DNA from: an uncultured Spirochaetaceae bacterium
Lineage (GTDB): Bacteria > Spirochaetota > Spirochaetia > Sphaerochaetales > Sphaerochaetaceae
NCBI GenBank assembly: GCA_944390015.1
Contig: CALXOL010000006.1
Location: 1-64,000, forward strand
Reading direction: 5' to 3'
Length of the DNA: 64,000 nt
Below, piece by piece: positions 6,888 to 15,749 of the stretch. The notes under the pieces are model-generated. The model saw nothing but the letters and a program-made list of their open reading frames with translations. It ran no database searches and was not told the origin of the DNA. A program made the position numbers and the translations under genes. The first letter of the stretch is position 1, and each line of letters begins with the position of its first letter.

Positions 6888-7793
6888 ATGAAGGCAACTA
6901 TAAGGCGCAGTATTAATAACAGCTATGAGGCCATGAGCCAGGATGGCAGGATGTTCACCCTCAGGATAAAAGGTAAGACCCTCCCGGTTCCCAAATGGGA
7001 GTATAATCCTATTGCCGTAGGGGATGAGGTCTCTTTCATAGCACATAGCGATAGGGAAGGTCTTATTACTGAGCGTCTTGAGCGCAGAAGCACTTTTACG
7101 CGCTTTTTAAACAAGGTCTCTCTCAATCAGACGATTGCAGCCAACATGGATCAGGCCCTCATTGTCTCCTCGGTCAAATCTCCATCTTTCCATCCGAGAT
7201 TCATTGACAGGGCAATTGCATCTCTTCATGGGTGCAAGGTGATAATTGCGGTAAATAAAAGAGATCTTGGGATTGATTATGAAAGAGATGATATCGAGCT
7301 TTATAAGGCTCTTGGCTATCAGATTGTCTTAGTTAGTGCCTCAGAAGGTGATGTTTCCTCCCTTATTCCTCTTTTAAAAGGTAAGGTAACTGCTTTCATC
7401 GGTCCAAGCGGGGTCGGAAAGTCGAGCCTTGTCAATCTCATCACTGGATCTAATCAGAGGATAGGTGAAGTAAGTGATAAGTATAACAGGGGGAAGCACA
7501 CGACTAATCATGCTCTTTGGATCAGCAAGGATGACATTGACATCATAGATACTCCTGGAATAAGGGAGATTCTTCCCCCTCTTGAGGATTTAGTAGAGCT
7601 TAAGGAATCCTTTCCAGAGCTTCGAGATGTGCGGTGCAGGTATTCTGATTGCCTTCATGATGGGGAAGACGGCTGCCTGGTTCCATCCAAGGTTGAAGAT
7701 GGAAGTATTGATGAGGGGAGATACTCAGGGTATCTGACGATGCTCTACGATTTAAAGAGTGTGCATTCCAGGATTATAAGAAACAAATGGTGA
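6888..7793 (+). CDS. rsgA: ribosome small-subunit-dependent GTPase RsgA (YjeQ)
   Basis: RsgA is a circularly permuted GTPase in late 30S ribosome maturation. The protein (about 301 residues) has an OB-like N-terminal domain (1-65), G4 as NKRD (about 121), G1 as GPSGVGKSS (about 172-180), G3 as DTPG (about 221) and a C-terminal zinc site CRYSDCLHDGEDGC. ATGs occur at 6882 and 6888; neither has a Shine-Dalgarno sequence. The -10 box at 6875-6880 puts transcription start near 6887, so the 6888 start with a leaderless mRNA is preferred. It overlaps mutS2 by 7 bp. Confidence 0.9.
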   Translation: MKATIRRSINNSYEAMSQDGRMFTLRIKGKTLPVPKWEYNPIAVGDEVSFIAHSDREGLITERLERRSTFTRFLNKVSLNQTIAANMDQALIVSSVKSPSFHPRFIDRAIASLHGCKVIIAVNKRDLGIDYERDDIELYKALGYQIVLVSASEGDVSSLIPLLKGKVTAFIGPSGVGKSSLVNLITGSNQRIGEVSDKYNRGKHTTNHALWISKDDIDIIDTPGIREILPPLEDLVELKESFPELRDVRCRYSDCLHDGEDGCLVPSKVEDGSIDEGRYSGYLTMLYDLKSVHSRIIRNKW

Positions 7794-10072
7794 ATAAGAA
7801 AGGTTTTGATGATATCGAGTTAGGCCTCGTATTGAATATGGTCAGAAGATTCTCTCTTTTTTCTGAGAGTGATGAATATATTAATTACGATGCCTTTACC
7901 ACCGATGAGAAAATTCTCAGTGCAAGATATGAGAAGATTGATGACTATATGACAAGGCTCTCAGGGGAGAATGATTTGGATTATTTTCCATCGATTTCGC
8001 ATATCTTCTCATTCGTGAAGAAGAGCCATCAGGATATCGCAAGTTCGGATGTATATCTCGTCGGTGTGTTCATCGCATCATATGTGAAGATGCTTTCATT
8101 TCTTTCAAGAGAAGATGAGGTAGCTGAGGATCTTATCGCGCTTAAGGATGAGATACTCTATTCTCTTGATGCGGAGGGGAACGTCTATGAGAACCATCGA
8201 AGGCTTCTTCCGCTAAGGCGTGAGCTTGAGAGTGCAAAAAGCAGAAGGCAGAGTTATGCCGTATCATTCATGCATGATAATCAGTCGATTCTCCAGGGAG
8301 ATAATCCCCTATATCGGGATCAGAGGATAGTTATTCCTGTAAAAGCCTTTGAGAAAAATAAAGTAAAGGGGTATCTTCAGGGCTCCTCTGCATCAGGACA
8401 GACTCTTTTCATGGAACCTCTCGAGCTTATTTCATATAACAATGATGTCGTTTTAGCTGAGGAGAGGATAAAGGACGAGATCAGCCGGATTAAACATGAG
8501 CTTGCAGAGAAGGCAAGGGCTGTTATCTGGACAATCAAGGATATGGAGAGGGAGGCTAAGGATTTTGATTTCCATTACTCTTTTGCAGTATGGAACGGAA
8601 AAGTAGGCGCAAAGCATATCAGAAAGGGAGATAGGATACGGCTCATAGATGCGTCCCATCCCCTTTTGAAAAAGGCAGTTCCGATATCCATCACTATTCC
8701 AAGTGAGATAAGATGCGTTGTTTTTTCCGGTGCGAATGCAGGTGGAAAGACTGTCACTATGAAGACAATAGCACTTTTTGCAGCACTTAATCAGATTTCA
8801 TCTTTTGTGCCGGCTAAGGAGGAGTCCGAGCTTCCGTATTTTGATAACATCCTCACCGATATCGGAGATGGGCAGAGCATACTCAGTGATGAGTCCACAT
8901 TCTCCTCCCATCTTGCCAACATCTCATATGTTATAAGAAATACGAATGAAACCTCTCTCATACTCCTCGATGAGCTTGGAAGTGGCACAGATCCCGATGA
9001 AGGGGCAGCTCTTGCTCTTTCTGTTCTTGATTATCTTAAGGACAAGGCCCGTCTAACACTCTCTTCATCCCATTATTCGAAAGTAAAGACACATGCCTAT
9101 ACGACCGATGGCATGATGAACGCATCGATGGCGTTCAGTGAGGATACGGCCATGCCCCTTTACAGGGTAATAGAGAATATCCCGGGGGACAGTCATGCAA
9201 TCGATGCGGCAAAGAGGATGCATCTTCCAAAAGAGATCGTAGAAAATGCCAGGCTGATACTATCAGATAGAAATGAGAGTGCCGCCTCTCTTATTTCCTC
9301 CTTAATAAAGAAGAGCCGTACACTCGATAAGAAGATTTCTGAGGCGGAATTAAGGAGAAGGAAAGCAGAGCAACGTGAGAAGGAGCTCGAAGAGAAGCTT
9401 TTAGAAGAAGAAAAAAAGGTAAGAGAACTTGAAAAATGCGGGCTAAGTGAGATTAACTCGTTCCTTACTGACTCCAGAAGAACTTTGGAGCATCTTATCC
9501 GGGACATACAGACTGGAACGCTTGATAAGACGAAAATCAAAAGCGCAAAGGCCTTCATGGACAGGATAAAGGAAAAAGAAGAGAAGATAAGGGATAGTGT
9601 TGAAAAAGCCGAGGATGAAGGCAATGATGAGAGGCCACTGAGCATCGGAGAATCAGTTCTTTGTGGAAAGAGCAGAGTAAGGGGAAGAATTCTAGAGAAG
9701 AGGGGGAAAAACTATCTGGTACTTCTTGAAAGTGGTTTAAAACTTACTTTAAAAGGCTCTGATCTTGAGAGCTTTTCAGATAAGAAAGAGGTGAGTCTTC
9801 CATCTTTTTCAAAGTCCAGTAAGAAGGCCGAGTATGAGATGGATTTGAGAGGACTAACAGCAGCAGAGGCGATTGAGAGGGTTGAGGATCAGATCGAAGC
9901 TGCGATCATTTCCTCTCTTAAGAGCTTTTCGATAATCCATGGGCTTGGAGACGGAATACTTATGAGAAGGATTCATGACTATCTCAAAAACAGGGAGGAG
10001 GTGGACTCATACTATTTCGCCAGGCCTGAGGACGGAGGCATGGGAAAAACTTACGTGAATCTCAAAGGATGA
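7787..10072 (+). CDS. mutS2: endonuclease MutS2
   Basis: The 761-residue protein is MutS2, a MutS paralogue without the mismatch-recognition domain. It acts on branched DNA and, as shown in Firmicutes, on collided ribosomes. Seen are the core/clamp region (1-290), Walker A GANAGGKTVT (about 315), LDELGSGTDPDEGAALA (signature and Walker B), a long coiled coil rich in E, K and R (about 500-590), and a C-terminal Smr nuclease domain (MDLRGLTAAEA; HGLGDGILMRRI) from about 683. Length is normal. The start overlaps rsgA; pairing with a ribosome-maturation GTPase fits a ribosome-related role. Confidence 0.92.
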   Translation: MVNKKGFDDIELGLVLNMVRRFSLFSESDEYINYDAFTTDEKILSARYEKIDDYMTRLSGENDLDYFPSISHIFSFVKKSHQDIASSDVYLVGVFIASYVKMLSFLSREDEVAEDLIALKDEILYSLDAEGNVYENHRRLLPLRRELESAKSRRQSYAVSFMHDNQSILQGDNPLYRDQRIVIPVKAFEKNKVKGYLQGSSASGQTLFMEPLELISYNNDVVLAEERIKDEISRIKHELAEKARAVIWTIKDMEREAKDFDFHYSFAVWNGKVGAKHIRKGDRIRLIDASHPLLKKAVPISITIPSEIRCVVFSGANAGGKTVTMKTIALFAALNQISSFVPAKEESELPYFDNILTDIGDGQSILSDESTFSSHLANISYVIRNTNETSLILLDELGSGTDPDEGAALALSVLDYLKDKARLTLSSSHYSKVKTHAYTTDGMMNASMAFSEDTAMPLYRVIENIPGDSHAIDAAKRMHLPKEIVENARLILSDRNESAASLISSLIKKSRTLDKKISEAELRRRKAEQREKELEEKLLEEEKKVRELEKCGLSEINSFLTDSRRTLEHLIRDIQTGTLDKTKIKSAKAFMDRIKEKEEKIRDSVEKAEDEGNDERPLSIGESVLCGKSRVRGRILEKRGKNYLVLLESGLKLTLKGSDLESFSDKKEVSLPSFSKSSKKAEYEMDLRGLTAAEAIERVEDQIEAAIISSLKSFSIIHGLGDGILMRRIHDYLKNREEVDSYYFARPEDGGMGKTYVNLKG

Positions 10073-10081
10073 AAATTTTTC

Positions 10082-10112
10082 TTTACAAACTAAGAAAACC
10101 ATGCGATAAAAT
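10082..10112 (+). promoter_or_regulatory. putative promoter for the udp leader RNA
   Basis: TTTACA (10082-10087) and TAAAAT (10107-10112) are 19 bp apart; an alternative -10 GATAAA (10105-10110) gives 17 bp. Transcription would begin near 10117-10120, right before the RNA stems described in the next entry. Confidence 0.45.
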
Positions 10113-10307
10113 AGATAGATAGGAAAAGGAAATCCGCTTTTAGGATCTGGTCGGAAAGAAAACACCAGCAAAGAACAAATCCTAGAAGATAACCTGTATG
10201 AGTAATAGGCAGGAAAGAAAAGTACATCCTATCGTATCTGGCTTAAAAATTAAGCCGTGAGAGCAGAGGAGAGGCTCTGAGAGCTAAGAAAACTCCTCTG
10301 TTTTTTT
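10113..10307 (+). ncRNA. structured leader RNA with terminator upstream of udp; possible riboswitch/attenuator
   Basis: A 5' arm AGATAGATAGG (10113-10123) pairs with CCTATCGTATCT (10228-10239) with one bulge and encloses a multi-branched region: stem TAGGAT/ATCCTA (10141-10146/10179-10184) topped by CTGGT/ACCAG (10147-10151/10164-10168), and CCTG/CAGG (10193-10196/10210-10213). A perfect 7-bp hairpin follows at once (10240-10256), then a terminator, CAGAGGAG (10264-10271) with CTCCTCTG (10293-10300) and seven T. AGAGC (10260-10264) can instead pair with GCTCT (10274-10278), which would occlude the terminator's 5' arm. The udp ribosome-binding site starts nine bases after the T-run. No known riboswitch consensus was recognised. 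It could also be a free small RNA. Confidence 0.6.
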
Positions 10308-10325
10308 ATGCATTCAGGAGGCTGT

Positions 10326-11108
10326 ATGACGGATTACATGGATGGAACGGGTATTCAGTATCATTTACATATAAAGAAGGGCGATGTGGGAAGGTATGTT
10401 ATTCTTCCCGGAGATCCCAAGAGGGTTCCTCTGATTGCCGCTTATCTTGATGATGCATCTCTTGTCGCTGATAACAGGGAGTATGTAACATATACGGGAA
10501 CTCTCCTTGGAGAGAAAGTCAGTGTTACAAGTACCGGAATCGGAGGCCCCAGTGCAGCAATTGCAGTTGAGGAGCTTTTCAAATCGGGAGCCGATACGTT
10601 TATAAGAATGGGAACATGTGGCGGTATCAAGCTCAGTGTCATGGGTGGAGATGTCGTTATCGCCACAGGAGCCGTCAGGGCAGAGGGAACAAGTAGAGAA
10701 TACGCTCCAATTGAATTTCCCGCTGTCGCGGATTTTAGCGTGGTAGAGGCTATGAAGAAGGCCGCTGAGGATATGAAGCTTAAAAGCCATATCGGCATAG
10801 TCCAGTGTAAGGACAGTTTTTACGGTCAGCACGATCCTGATATAATGCCAGTCAGTTATGACCTGCTTAATAAATGGGAGGCTTGGCGTCGTCTAGGAGT
10901 TCTTGCAAGCGAGATGGAGAGTTCCACTATTTTCACAGTAGCTTCCTATCTTGGTGCAAGAGCGGGATCCTGCTTTTTTGTCGTAGCCAATCAGGAGAGG
11001 GAGAAGGCAGGACTTGAGAATCCGAAATTCCATGATACGGACTCTGCGATCCGTCTTGCAGTCGAGTCAATAAAGAATCTTATTATCAAAGATAGAAATC
11101 TTTCTTGA
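10326..11108 (+). CDS. udp: uridine phosphorylase
   Basis: A 260-residue nucleoside phosphorylase of the PNP/UDP family, cleaving uridine with phosphate to uracil and ribose-1-phosphate in pyrimidine salvage. Seen are ILPGDPKRV (phosphate site), the glycine-rich [22 protein letters not shown] and [10 protein letters not shown] (nucleoside-binding Met-Glu). The ATG at 10326 has AGGAGG five bases upstream; an earlier in-frame ATG at 10308 lies directly on the terminator T-run and lacks a ribosome-binding site. The gene stands alone behind the structured leader and overlaps the convergent GIY-YIG-like gene by 23 bp. Broader nucleoside specificity is possible. Confidence 0.88.
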   Translation: MTDYMDGTGIQYHLHIKKGDVGRYVILPGDPKRVPLIAAYLDDASLVADNREYVTYTGTLLGEKVSVTSTGIGGPSAAIAVEELFKSGADTFIRMGTCGGIKLSVMGGDVVIATGAVRAEGTSREYAPIEFPAVADFSVVEAMKKAAEDMKLKSHIGIVQCKDSFYGQHDPDIMPVSYDLLNKWEAWRRLGVLASEMESSTIFTVASYLGARAGSCFFVVANQEREKAGLENPKFHDTDSAIRLAVESIKNLIIKDRNLS

Positions 11109-11394
11109 GCTTACTGTAGTATTCTATTCTCTCTTTTAATAGTTCATCGAGCTCTCCCTTGCTCTCTGCTTCCTTATCGAGTGCAATGTCGAAGAGTTCG
11201 AGGCCTGTGGCGGTATAGTCATCCTCCAGGCTTTTTACATCGAAAGTGCCCATGTCCAGGGCGAATCTGATTCTTGAGTAGTCTTTAACAACATCTGTGC
11301 TTTTTACAAGCAGTATCTTTCCAGAGAGCATATTCTCTATCTTTATAATCCCGATTACCTTATCTTTTCTTAGAAACTCTGCGTTTTTATCCAT
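11086..11394 (-). CDS. small GIY-YIG nuclease-like protein
   Basis: This 102-residue protein resembles the short GIY-YIG-like proteins found in Firmicutes and spirochaetes: an N-terminal [23 protein letters not shown] block, a middle [11 protein letters not shown], then [20 protein letters not shown]. The GIY/YIG motif itself is degenerate (GII, no clear YIG), so activity is uncertain. No Shine-Dalgarno sequence and no convincing promoter were found before the ATG at 11394. Its 3' end overlaps udp. Family assignment is by pattern only. Confidence 0.45.
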   Translation of the reverse strand: MDKNAEFLRKDKVIGIIKIENMLSGKILLVKSTDVVKDYSRIRFALDMGTFDVKSLEDDYTATGLELFDIALDKEAESKGELDELLKERIEYYSKLKKDFYL

Positions 11395-11513
11395 ACAGCC
11401 ATATGAGTACTACAAATGAGCATTAGATACAATGTTTTCCTGTACTATTTTCCTACTAATGCATGATTCTTGTCTGTAAATTCCGGGCAAATTTGTTTTT
11501 TTATAGTTTTTCT

Positions 11514-11542
11514 TTGTCATTGAATTTCATATTTGTTATTAT
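11514..11542 (+). promoter_or_regulatory. promoter of the V-ATPase operon
   Basis: TTGTCA (11514-11519) and TATTAT (11537-11542) with an exact 17-bp spacer; transcription should start near 11549, leaving a leader of about 30 nt with AAAAGGTGG before atpE. The AT-rich stretch 11395-11513 shows nothing else that can be named. Confidence 0.7.
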
Positions 11543-11578
11543 ATGTTTTAATTATTCATTACATAAAAGGTGGTTTAT

Positions 11579-12166
11579 ATGGAAATTCAGATTCAGGATT
11601 TGATCACCTCCATCAAGACCGATGGTATTGAAAAAGCCAAAGCCGAGGCCGATGAGATTATCAGGAAGGCCAAAGATGAGGCTGATTCAATCATCAAGAG
11701 CGCAAATGAGGAGAAAGAGAGGATCCTTACTTCTGCAAAGCGTGAGATTGAAACTGAGAGAAAGAGTGCGGAGGAGAAACTCCGTCAGGCAGCGCGTGAT
11801 GCGTCCCTTGGTCTGAAAAAGAGCATCCAGGACGAGCTTGAAGTTATTATGCGTGAATCGGTTGAAGCTTCTCTTGATTCCGCTTTGCTTAAAAGTCTCA
11901 TAGAGACCGTAGTCTCGTCGTCCCTTGTTTCAGATAATGCTGAGATAGTCATAAGCGAGAACGATAAGGACAAGGTATCGCTTTCATTTATCAAGGGCCT
12001 GGCTGAGAAACTTAACAAAGGACTTACTTTAAAGACTTCAGCAGCTTTATCCGGTGGTTTTCTCGTAAAATCAGGTGATGGTTCCGGCTACTTCGACTTA
12101 AGTGACGAGGAGATTTCGAAGATGCTCTATCCTTTCCTCTCCGAGAATCTGAGGAAGCTTTTATAG
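11579..12166 (+). CDS. atpE: V-type ATPase subunit E
   Basis: A 195-residue protein whose N-terminal 100 residues are alanine/glutamate/lysine-rich and strongly helical (KAEADEIIRKAKDEADSIIK, ERILTSAKREIETE), the peripheral-stalk part, followed by a globular C-terminal domain ending LSENLRKLL. This fits subunit E, part of the stator that joins the A3B3 head to subunit I. The ATG at 11579 is preferred over the in-frame GTG at 11570 because AAAAGGTGG lies just before it. First gene of the operon. Confidence 0.82.
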   Translation: MEIQIQDLITSIKTDGIEKAKAEADEIIRKAKDEADSIIKSANEEKERILTSAKREIETERKSAEEKLRQAARDASLGLKKSIQDELEVIMRESVEASLDSALLKSLIETVVSSSLVSDNAEIVISENDKDKVSLSFIKGLAEKLNKGLTLKTSAALSGGFLVKSGDGSGYFDLSDEEISKMLYPFLSENLRKLL

Positions 12167-12175
12167 GAGGAAGCT

Positions 12176-12703
12176 TTGGCTAAGTATTACTATCTGATAT
12201 CGAGTCTGCCAATGCTCAGCATGGATACAAAGCCTTCAATAAGCTATCAGGAATTCCTTTCGCTTTGTAAAGAGCAGCTCTCTTCATCCGATTATAATGA
12301 ACTTACTAAGGCAGTATTCTCCTCAACTGAGAAAGCTCATCATCCTCTCATGAAGCGATGGGAGCGTTATATCAATGATGTCTTGTCAATATTAAAAGAA
12401 GAGAGGACAAGGAAGCTTGGATGGACTCAGGATGTAAAGAGCAGTGTTAATAATCCGGCGCTCAGAGAGAGGATACACAGAGCTTGTTACAGCATGAATC
12501 CTTTGGAAGGGGAGAAGGAGCTGTTATCAATCTATTTCGATTTCTTGAATACCAGTGCTACTTCAGATCCTTTCGATATTGAGGTTTTGATGGTCTACGC
12601 TCTTAAAATCCAGATCATAGAGAGAATGGATTCGTTCGATACTCAGAAGGGAAGAGATGAGTTTAAGAGACTCTTTGGCAACATACAGAAACAATTTGAT
12701 TAA
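12176..12703 (+). CDS. DUF2764 protein of the V-ATPase operon
   Basis: A 175-residue protein starting with TTG at 12176 behind AGGAGG. The opening AKYYYLISSLPML is characteristic of DUF2764, found in spirochaete and some other bacterial V-ATPase operons between E and A. It occupies the place of subunit C in other V-ATPase operons, and is mostly helical; a role as the shaft/socket subunit is an inference. No catalytic motif is seen. Confidence 0.72.
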   Translation: MAKYYYLISSLPMLSMDTKPSISYQEFLSLCKEQLSSSDYNELTKAVFSSTEKAHHPLMKRWERYINDVLSILKEERTRKLGWTQDVKSSVNNPALRERIHRACYSMNPLEGEKELLSIYFDFLNTSATSDPFDIEVLMVYALKIQIIERMDSFDTQKGRDEFKRLFGNIQKQFD

Positions 12704-12717
12704 AAAGGATGGTGGAT

Positions 12718-14442
12718 ATGTCATTAAAGACAGGTCACGTTGTCGGTGTTAATGGAAACCTTGTCAACGTTCAGTTTGATGAGAGTGTAATAAAAAATGA
12801 GGTTGGATACATCAAGGTCGGTGATACCCGTCTTAAAGGGGAGGTAATAAGAATTACCGACTCCGTAGCATCCCTCCAGGTATATGAGATGACGGAGGGA
12901 ATCAAGGTAGGGGATGAGGTTGAATTCTCAGGAGAGCTTCTTTCCGTAGAACTTGGCCCTGGACTTCTGACCCAGGTATTTGATGGTCTTCAGAATCCAC
13001 TTCCTGTTCTTGCAGATAAGTGTGGATTCTTCCTCCAGCGTGGTGTATACCTCGATCCGATTCCAGATGTTGAATGGGATTTCACCCCCTCAAGAAAGGT
13101 TGGCGATGTCGTAGTGGCGGGAGATTCTTTCGGTTCTGTTCCAGAGGGAATCTTCACTCATAAGATAATGGTTCCTTTCACTATCCAAGGAGAGTGGACG
13201 GTTAAGGAGATCAAGGAGAAAGGCAGATATAAAAGCCATGATGTCATCTGCCGCATTGAGAACTCTAAAGGTGAGAAGAAAGACCTTACGATGATCATAA
13301 CGCAGCCAGTCAAGAGGGCTATAAAGGGTTACGAGGAGAGGCTCAGGCCTAGTGAGCCTATGGTCACGAAAATCCGTCTCATCGATACTTTCCTTCCTGT
13401 GGCAAAAGGTGGAACATACTGTACTCCTGGCCCGTTTGGCGCGGGAAAGACCGTTCTTCAGCATCTTACGAGCCGAAATGCCGATGTGGATATCGTAATC
13501 ATCGCAGCTTGTGGAGAGAGAGCCGGTGAGGTTGTAGAGATTCTAAAGGAATTCCCGGAGCTTATTGACCCTAAGACCGGAAGATCGCTTATGGAGAGGA
13601 CGATTATAATCTGTAACACTTCCAGCATGCCTGTAGCTGCAAGAGAGGCATCTGTTTATACAGCAGTAACCATGGCAGAGTACTACAGGAACATGGGACT
13701 CGATGTCCTTCTTCTTGCAGACAGTACTTCACGCTGGGCACAGGCGATGAGGGAAATGAGTGGAAGGCTTGAAGAGATTCCTGGTGATGAGGCGTTCCCA
13801 GCATACCTTGAGAGCCGCATAGCGGAGTTCTATGAGAGGGCAGGTAAGGTAAGGCTTAAGGATGGATCGCTAGGTTCTGTTACGATCGGAGGAACAGTAT
13901 CTCCTGCCGGAGGTAACTTCGAAGAGCCTGTAACACAGGCTACACTGAAGGTCGTCGGTGCTTTCCATGGTCTCTCAAGAGAGCGAAGCGACGCAAGAAA
14001 ATACCCTGCCATCGATCCTTTGGACAGCTGGAGCAAATATGGTGGAATCATTGAAAAGGCAGATGTGGATAAGGTCTATGCATATATAAGAAAGAGCAAT
14101 GAGGTCTCCCAGATGATGAAGGTCGTCGGAGAGGAGGGAACGAGCCTCGATGATTATATCGACTATCAGAAAGGGGAGCTTGTGGATTACGTATACATGC
14201 AGCAGGATTCATTTGATCCCGTTGATGCCTCGGTCTCAGTAGAGAGGCAGAAAGCATCATTTGAAATGCTCTCTCAGATTGTTCTCGGCTCATATAATCT
14301 GAAGGACAAGAAGGATGTCAGACAGTTCTTCAACGAGGTAAGGCAGCTCTTCCTCGATTACAACTCAACGGCGGAGGATTCTCCTGAGTTCGAGACAAGG
14401 AAGAATAAACTCTTAGAGAAGGTAGAGGAGAGGAAGAGATAA
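12718..14442 (+). CDS. atpA: V-type ATPase catalytic subunit A
   Basis: The 574-residue catalytic subunit. It has the N-terminal beta barrel (1-70), the bulge domain (about 110-180), Walker A GPFGAGKT (about 237-244), ACGERAGEVVEIL, DSTSRWAQAMREMSGRLEE, and SPAGGNFEEPVT. ATP hydrolysis drives rotation, or the reverse reaction makes ATP from an ion gradient. Two ATGs are present (12709, 12718); 12718 is chosen since GGATGGTGG precedes it at good distance, while the first has no room for a ribosome-binding site. Confidence 0.95.
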   Translation: MSLKTGHVVGVNGNLVNVQFDESVIKNEVGYIKVGDTRLKGEVIRITDSVASLQVYEMTEGIKVGDEVEFSGELLSVELGPGLLTQVFDGLQNPLPVLADKCGFFLQRGVYLDPIPDVEWDFTPSRKVGDVVVAGDSFGSVPEGIFTHKIMVPFTIQGEWTVKEIKEKGRYKSHDVICRIENSKGEKKDLTMIITQPVKRAIKGYEERLRPSEPMVTKIRLIDTFLPVAKGGTYCTPGPFGAGKTVLQHLTSRNADVDIVIIAACGERAGEVVEILKEFPELIDPKTGRSLMERTIIICNTSSMPVAAREASVYTAVTMAEYYRNMGLDVLLLADSTSRWAQAMREMSGRLEEIPGDEAFPAYLESRIAEFYERAGKVRLKDGSLGSVTIGGTVSPAGGNFEEPVTQATLKVVGAFHGLSRERSDARKYPAIDPLDSWSKYGGIIEKADVDKVYAYIRKSNEVSQMMKVVGEEGTSLDDYIDYQKGELVDYVYMQQDSFDPVDASVSVERQKASFEMLSQIVLGSYNLKDKKDVRQFFNEVRQLFLDYNSTAEDSPEFETRKNKLLEKVEERKR

Positions 14443-14445
14443 GAA

Positions 14446-15738
14446 ATGCAGAAAGTATATACTAAGATTGATTCAATCGTTGGTAACGTTATAACGGTAA
14501 GAGCCGAAGGCGTTAAGAACAGTGACCTGGCCCAGATTTCCTCCTCCAGTGGCACATCTCTTGCCCGTGTCATAAAACTTGATAGGGATAAGGTCTCTCT
14601 TGAGGTGTTCTCAGGTGCCCAGGGCATAAGTACTGGAGACAGTGTCAGATTCCTAGGCTATCCGATGAGAGTGAGCTTCTCAGATAACCTGCTTGGACGT
14701 ATATTCGATGGTGCAGGAAGGCCCAGGGATAATGGTCCGGAGCTTACTGAGAACATGATCAATATCGGAGGACCGTCTGTAAACCCGTCAAAGAGAATCA
14801 TGGCCAGGAACATGATCAGAACAGGAATTCCTATGATTGATGTGTTCAATTCACTTGTTGAGTCGCAGAAACTGCCGATATTCAGCGTCTCAGGTGAGCC
14901 GTATAATGAGCTTCTTGCCAGAATCGCAATGCAGGCTGAGGTCGATATCATCATCCTTGGCGGCATGGGGCTTAAATATGATGATTATCTCTTTTTCAGG
15001 GATACTCTCGAGAAATCTGGAGCTTTAAGTCATACGATAATGTTCATACATACAGCCAGTGATCCGACTGTAGAGTGTACTCTCGTACCGGATCTCTCGC
15101 TCGCGGTTGCGGAACAGTTCGCACTTCAGGGAAAGAAGGTTCTTGTACTCCTTACGGATATGACGAACTTCTGTGATGCGCTTAAAGAGACTGCGATCAC
15201 TATGGAACAAGTACCTTCAAACCGTGGATATCCAGGAGACCTCTATAGCGCGCTTGCAAGCCGCTATGAGAAGGCTGTTGATTTTGAAGGGGCGGGTTCT
15301 GTTACTATTCTTGCCGTAACGACGATGCCTGGCGATGATGTTACCCATCCTGTTCCTGATAACACGGGTTATATCACAGAAGGGCAGTATTACCTTAGAA
15401 ACGGTTGGATTGAGCCGTTTGGATCCCTTTCCCGTCTTAAGCAGAATGTAAATAAGCAGACCAGGGAGGATCATCGTCCTTTGATGGATGGCATGATCAA
15501 GCTTTACTCCTCGTATAAGGACAGTCTCGAGAAGAAGAGCATGGGATTCATGATGAGTGACTGGGATGAGAAGCTCCTCAAATATGGCGCTCTCTTCGAG
15601 TCAAGGCTCATGGATCTGTCTGTCAACATACCTCTGGAAGAGGCCCTCGATGAAGGCTGGCGCATCCTCAGCGAGTGCTTTGAACCCAATGAGACGCTTT
15701 TAAAGAGTGATCTTATTGAAAAGTACTGGCCTAAGTAA
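14446..15738 (+). CDS. atpB: V-type ATPase regulatory subunit B
   Basis: The 430-residue B subunit, which alternates with A in the head and helps form the nucleotide site but does not hydrolyse ATP. The P-loop is absent as expected ([16 protein letters not shown]), and [11 protein letters not shown] and [25 protein letters not shown] are intact. It begins three bases after atpA with GAGGAAGAG upstream. Confidence 0.95.
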   Translation: MQKVYTKIDSIVGNVITVRAEGVKNSDLAQISSSSGTSLARVIKLDRDKVSLEVFSGAQGISTGDSVRFLGYPMRVSFSDNLLGRIFDGAGRPRDNGPELTENMINIGGPSVNPSKRIMARNMIRTGIPMIDVFNSLVESQKLPIFSVSGEPYNELLARIAMQAEVDIIILGGMGLKYDDYLFFRDTLEKSGALSHTIMFIHTASDPTVECTLVPDLSLAVAEQFALQGKKVLVLLTDMTNFCDALKETAITMEQVPSNRGYPGDLYSALASRYEKAVDFEGAGSVTILAVTTMPGDDVTHPVPDNTGYITEGQYYLRNGWIEPFGSLSRLKQNVNKQTREDHRPLMDGMIKLYSSYKDSLEKKSMGFMMSDWDEKLLKYGALFESRLMDLSVNIPLEEALDEGWRILSECFEPNETLLKSDLIEKYWPK

Positions 15739-15749
15739 GGAGGTCATCT

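Noticed and set aside
9193-9645. Long Ser-rich open frames on the strand opposite mutS2, lptD, phoH and others
   Set aside because: They mirror the codon bias of the real genes (Ser/Leu-rich antisense of Glu/Lys-rich coding), have no ribosome-binding sites and no recognisable domains.
10147-10170. SRP RNA-like or RNase P-like segments (CGGAAAG, AGGAAA...TCCG) in the udp leader
   Set aside because: The GGAA tetraloop context of SRP RNA and the size and conserved regions of RNase P RNA are missing.
11395-11513. Hidden RNA or gene between the GIY-YIG-like gene and atpE
   Set aside because: Only a weak AAATT/AATTT stem was found; no open frame or convincing structure.
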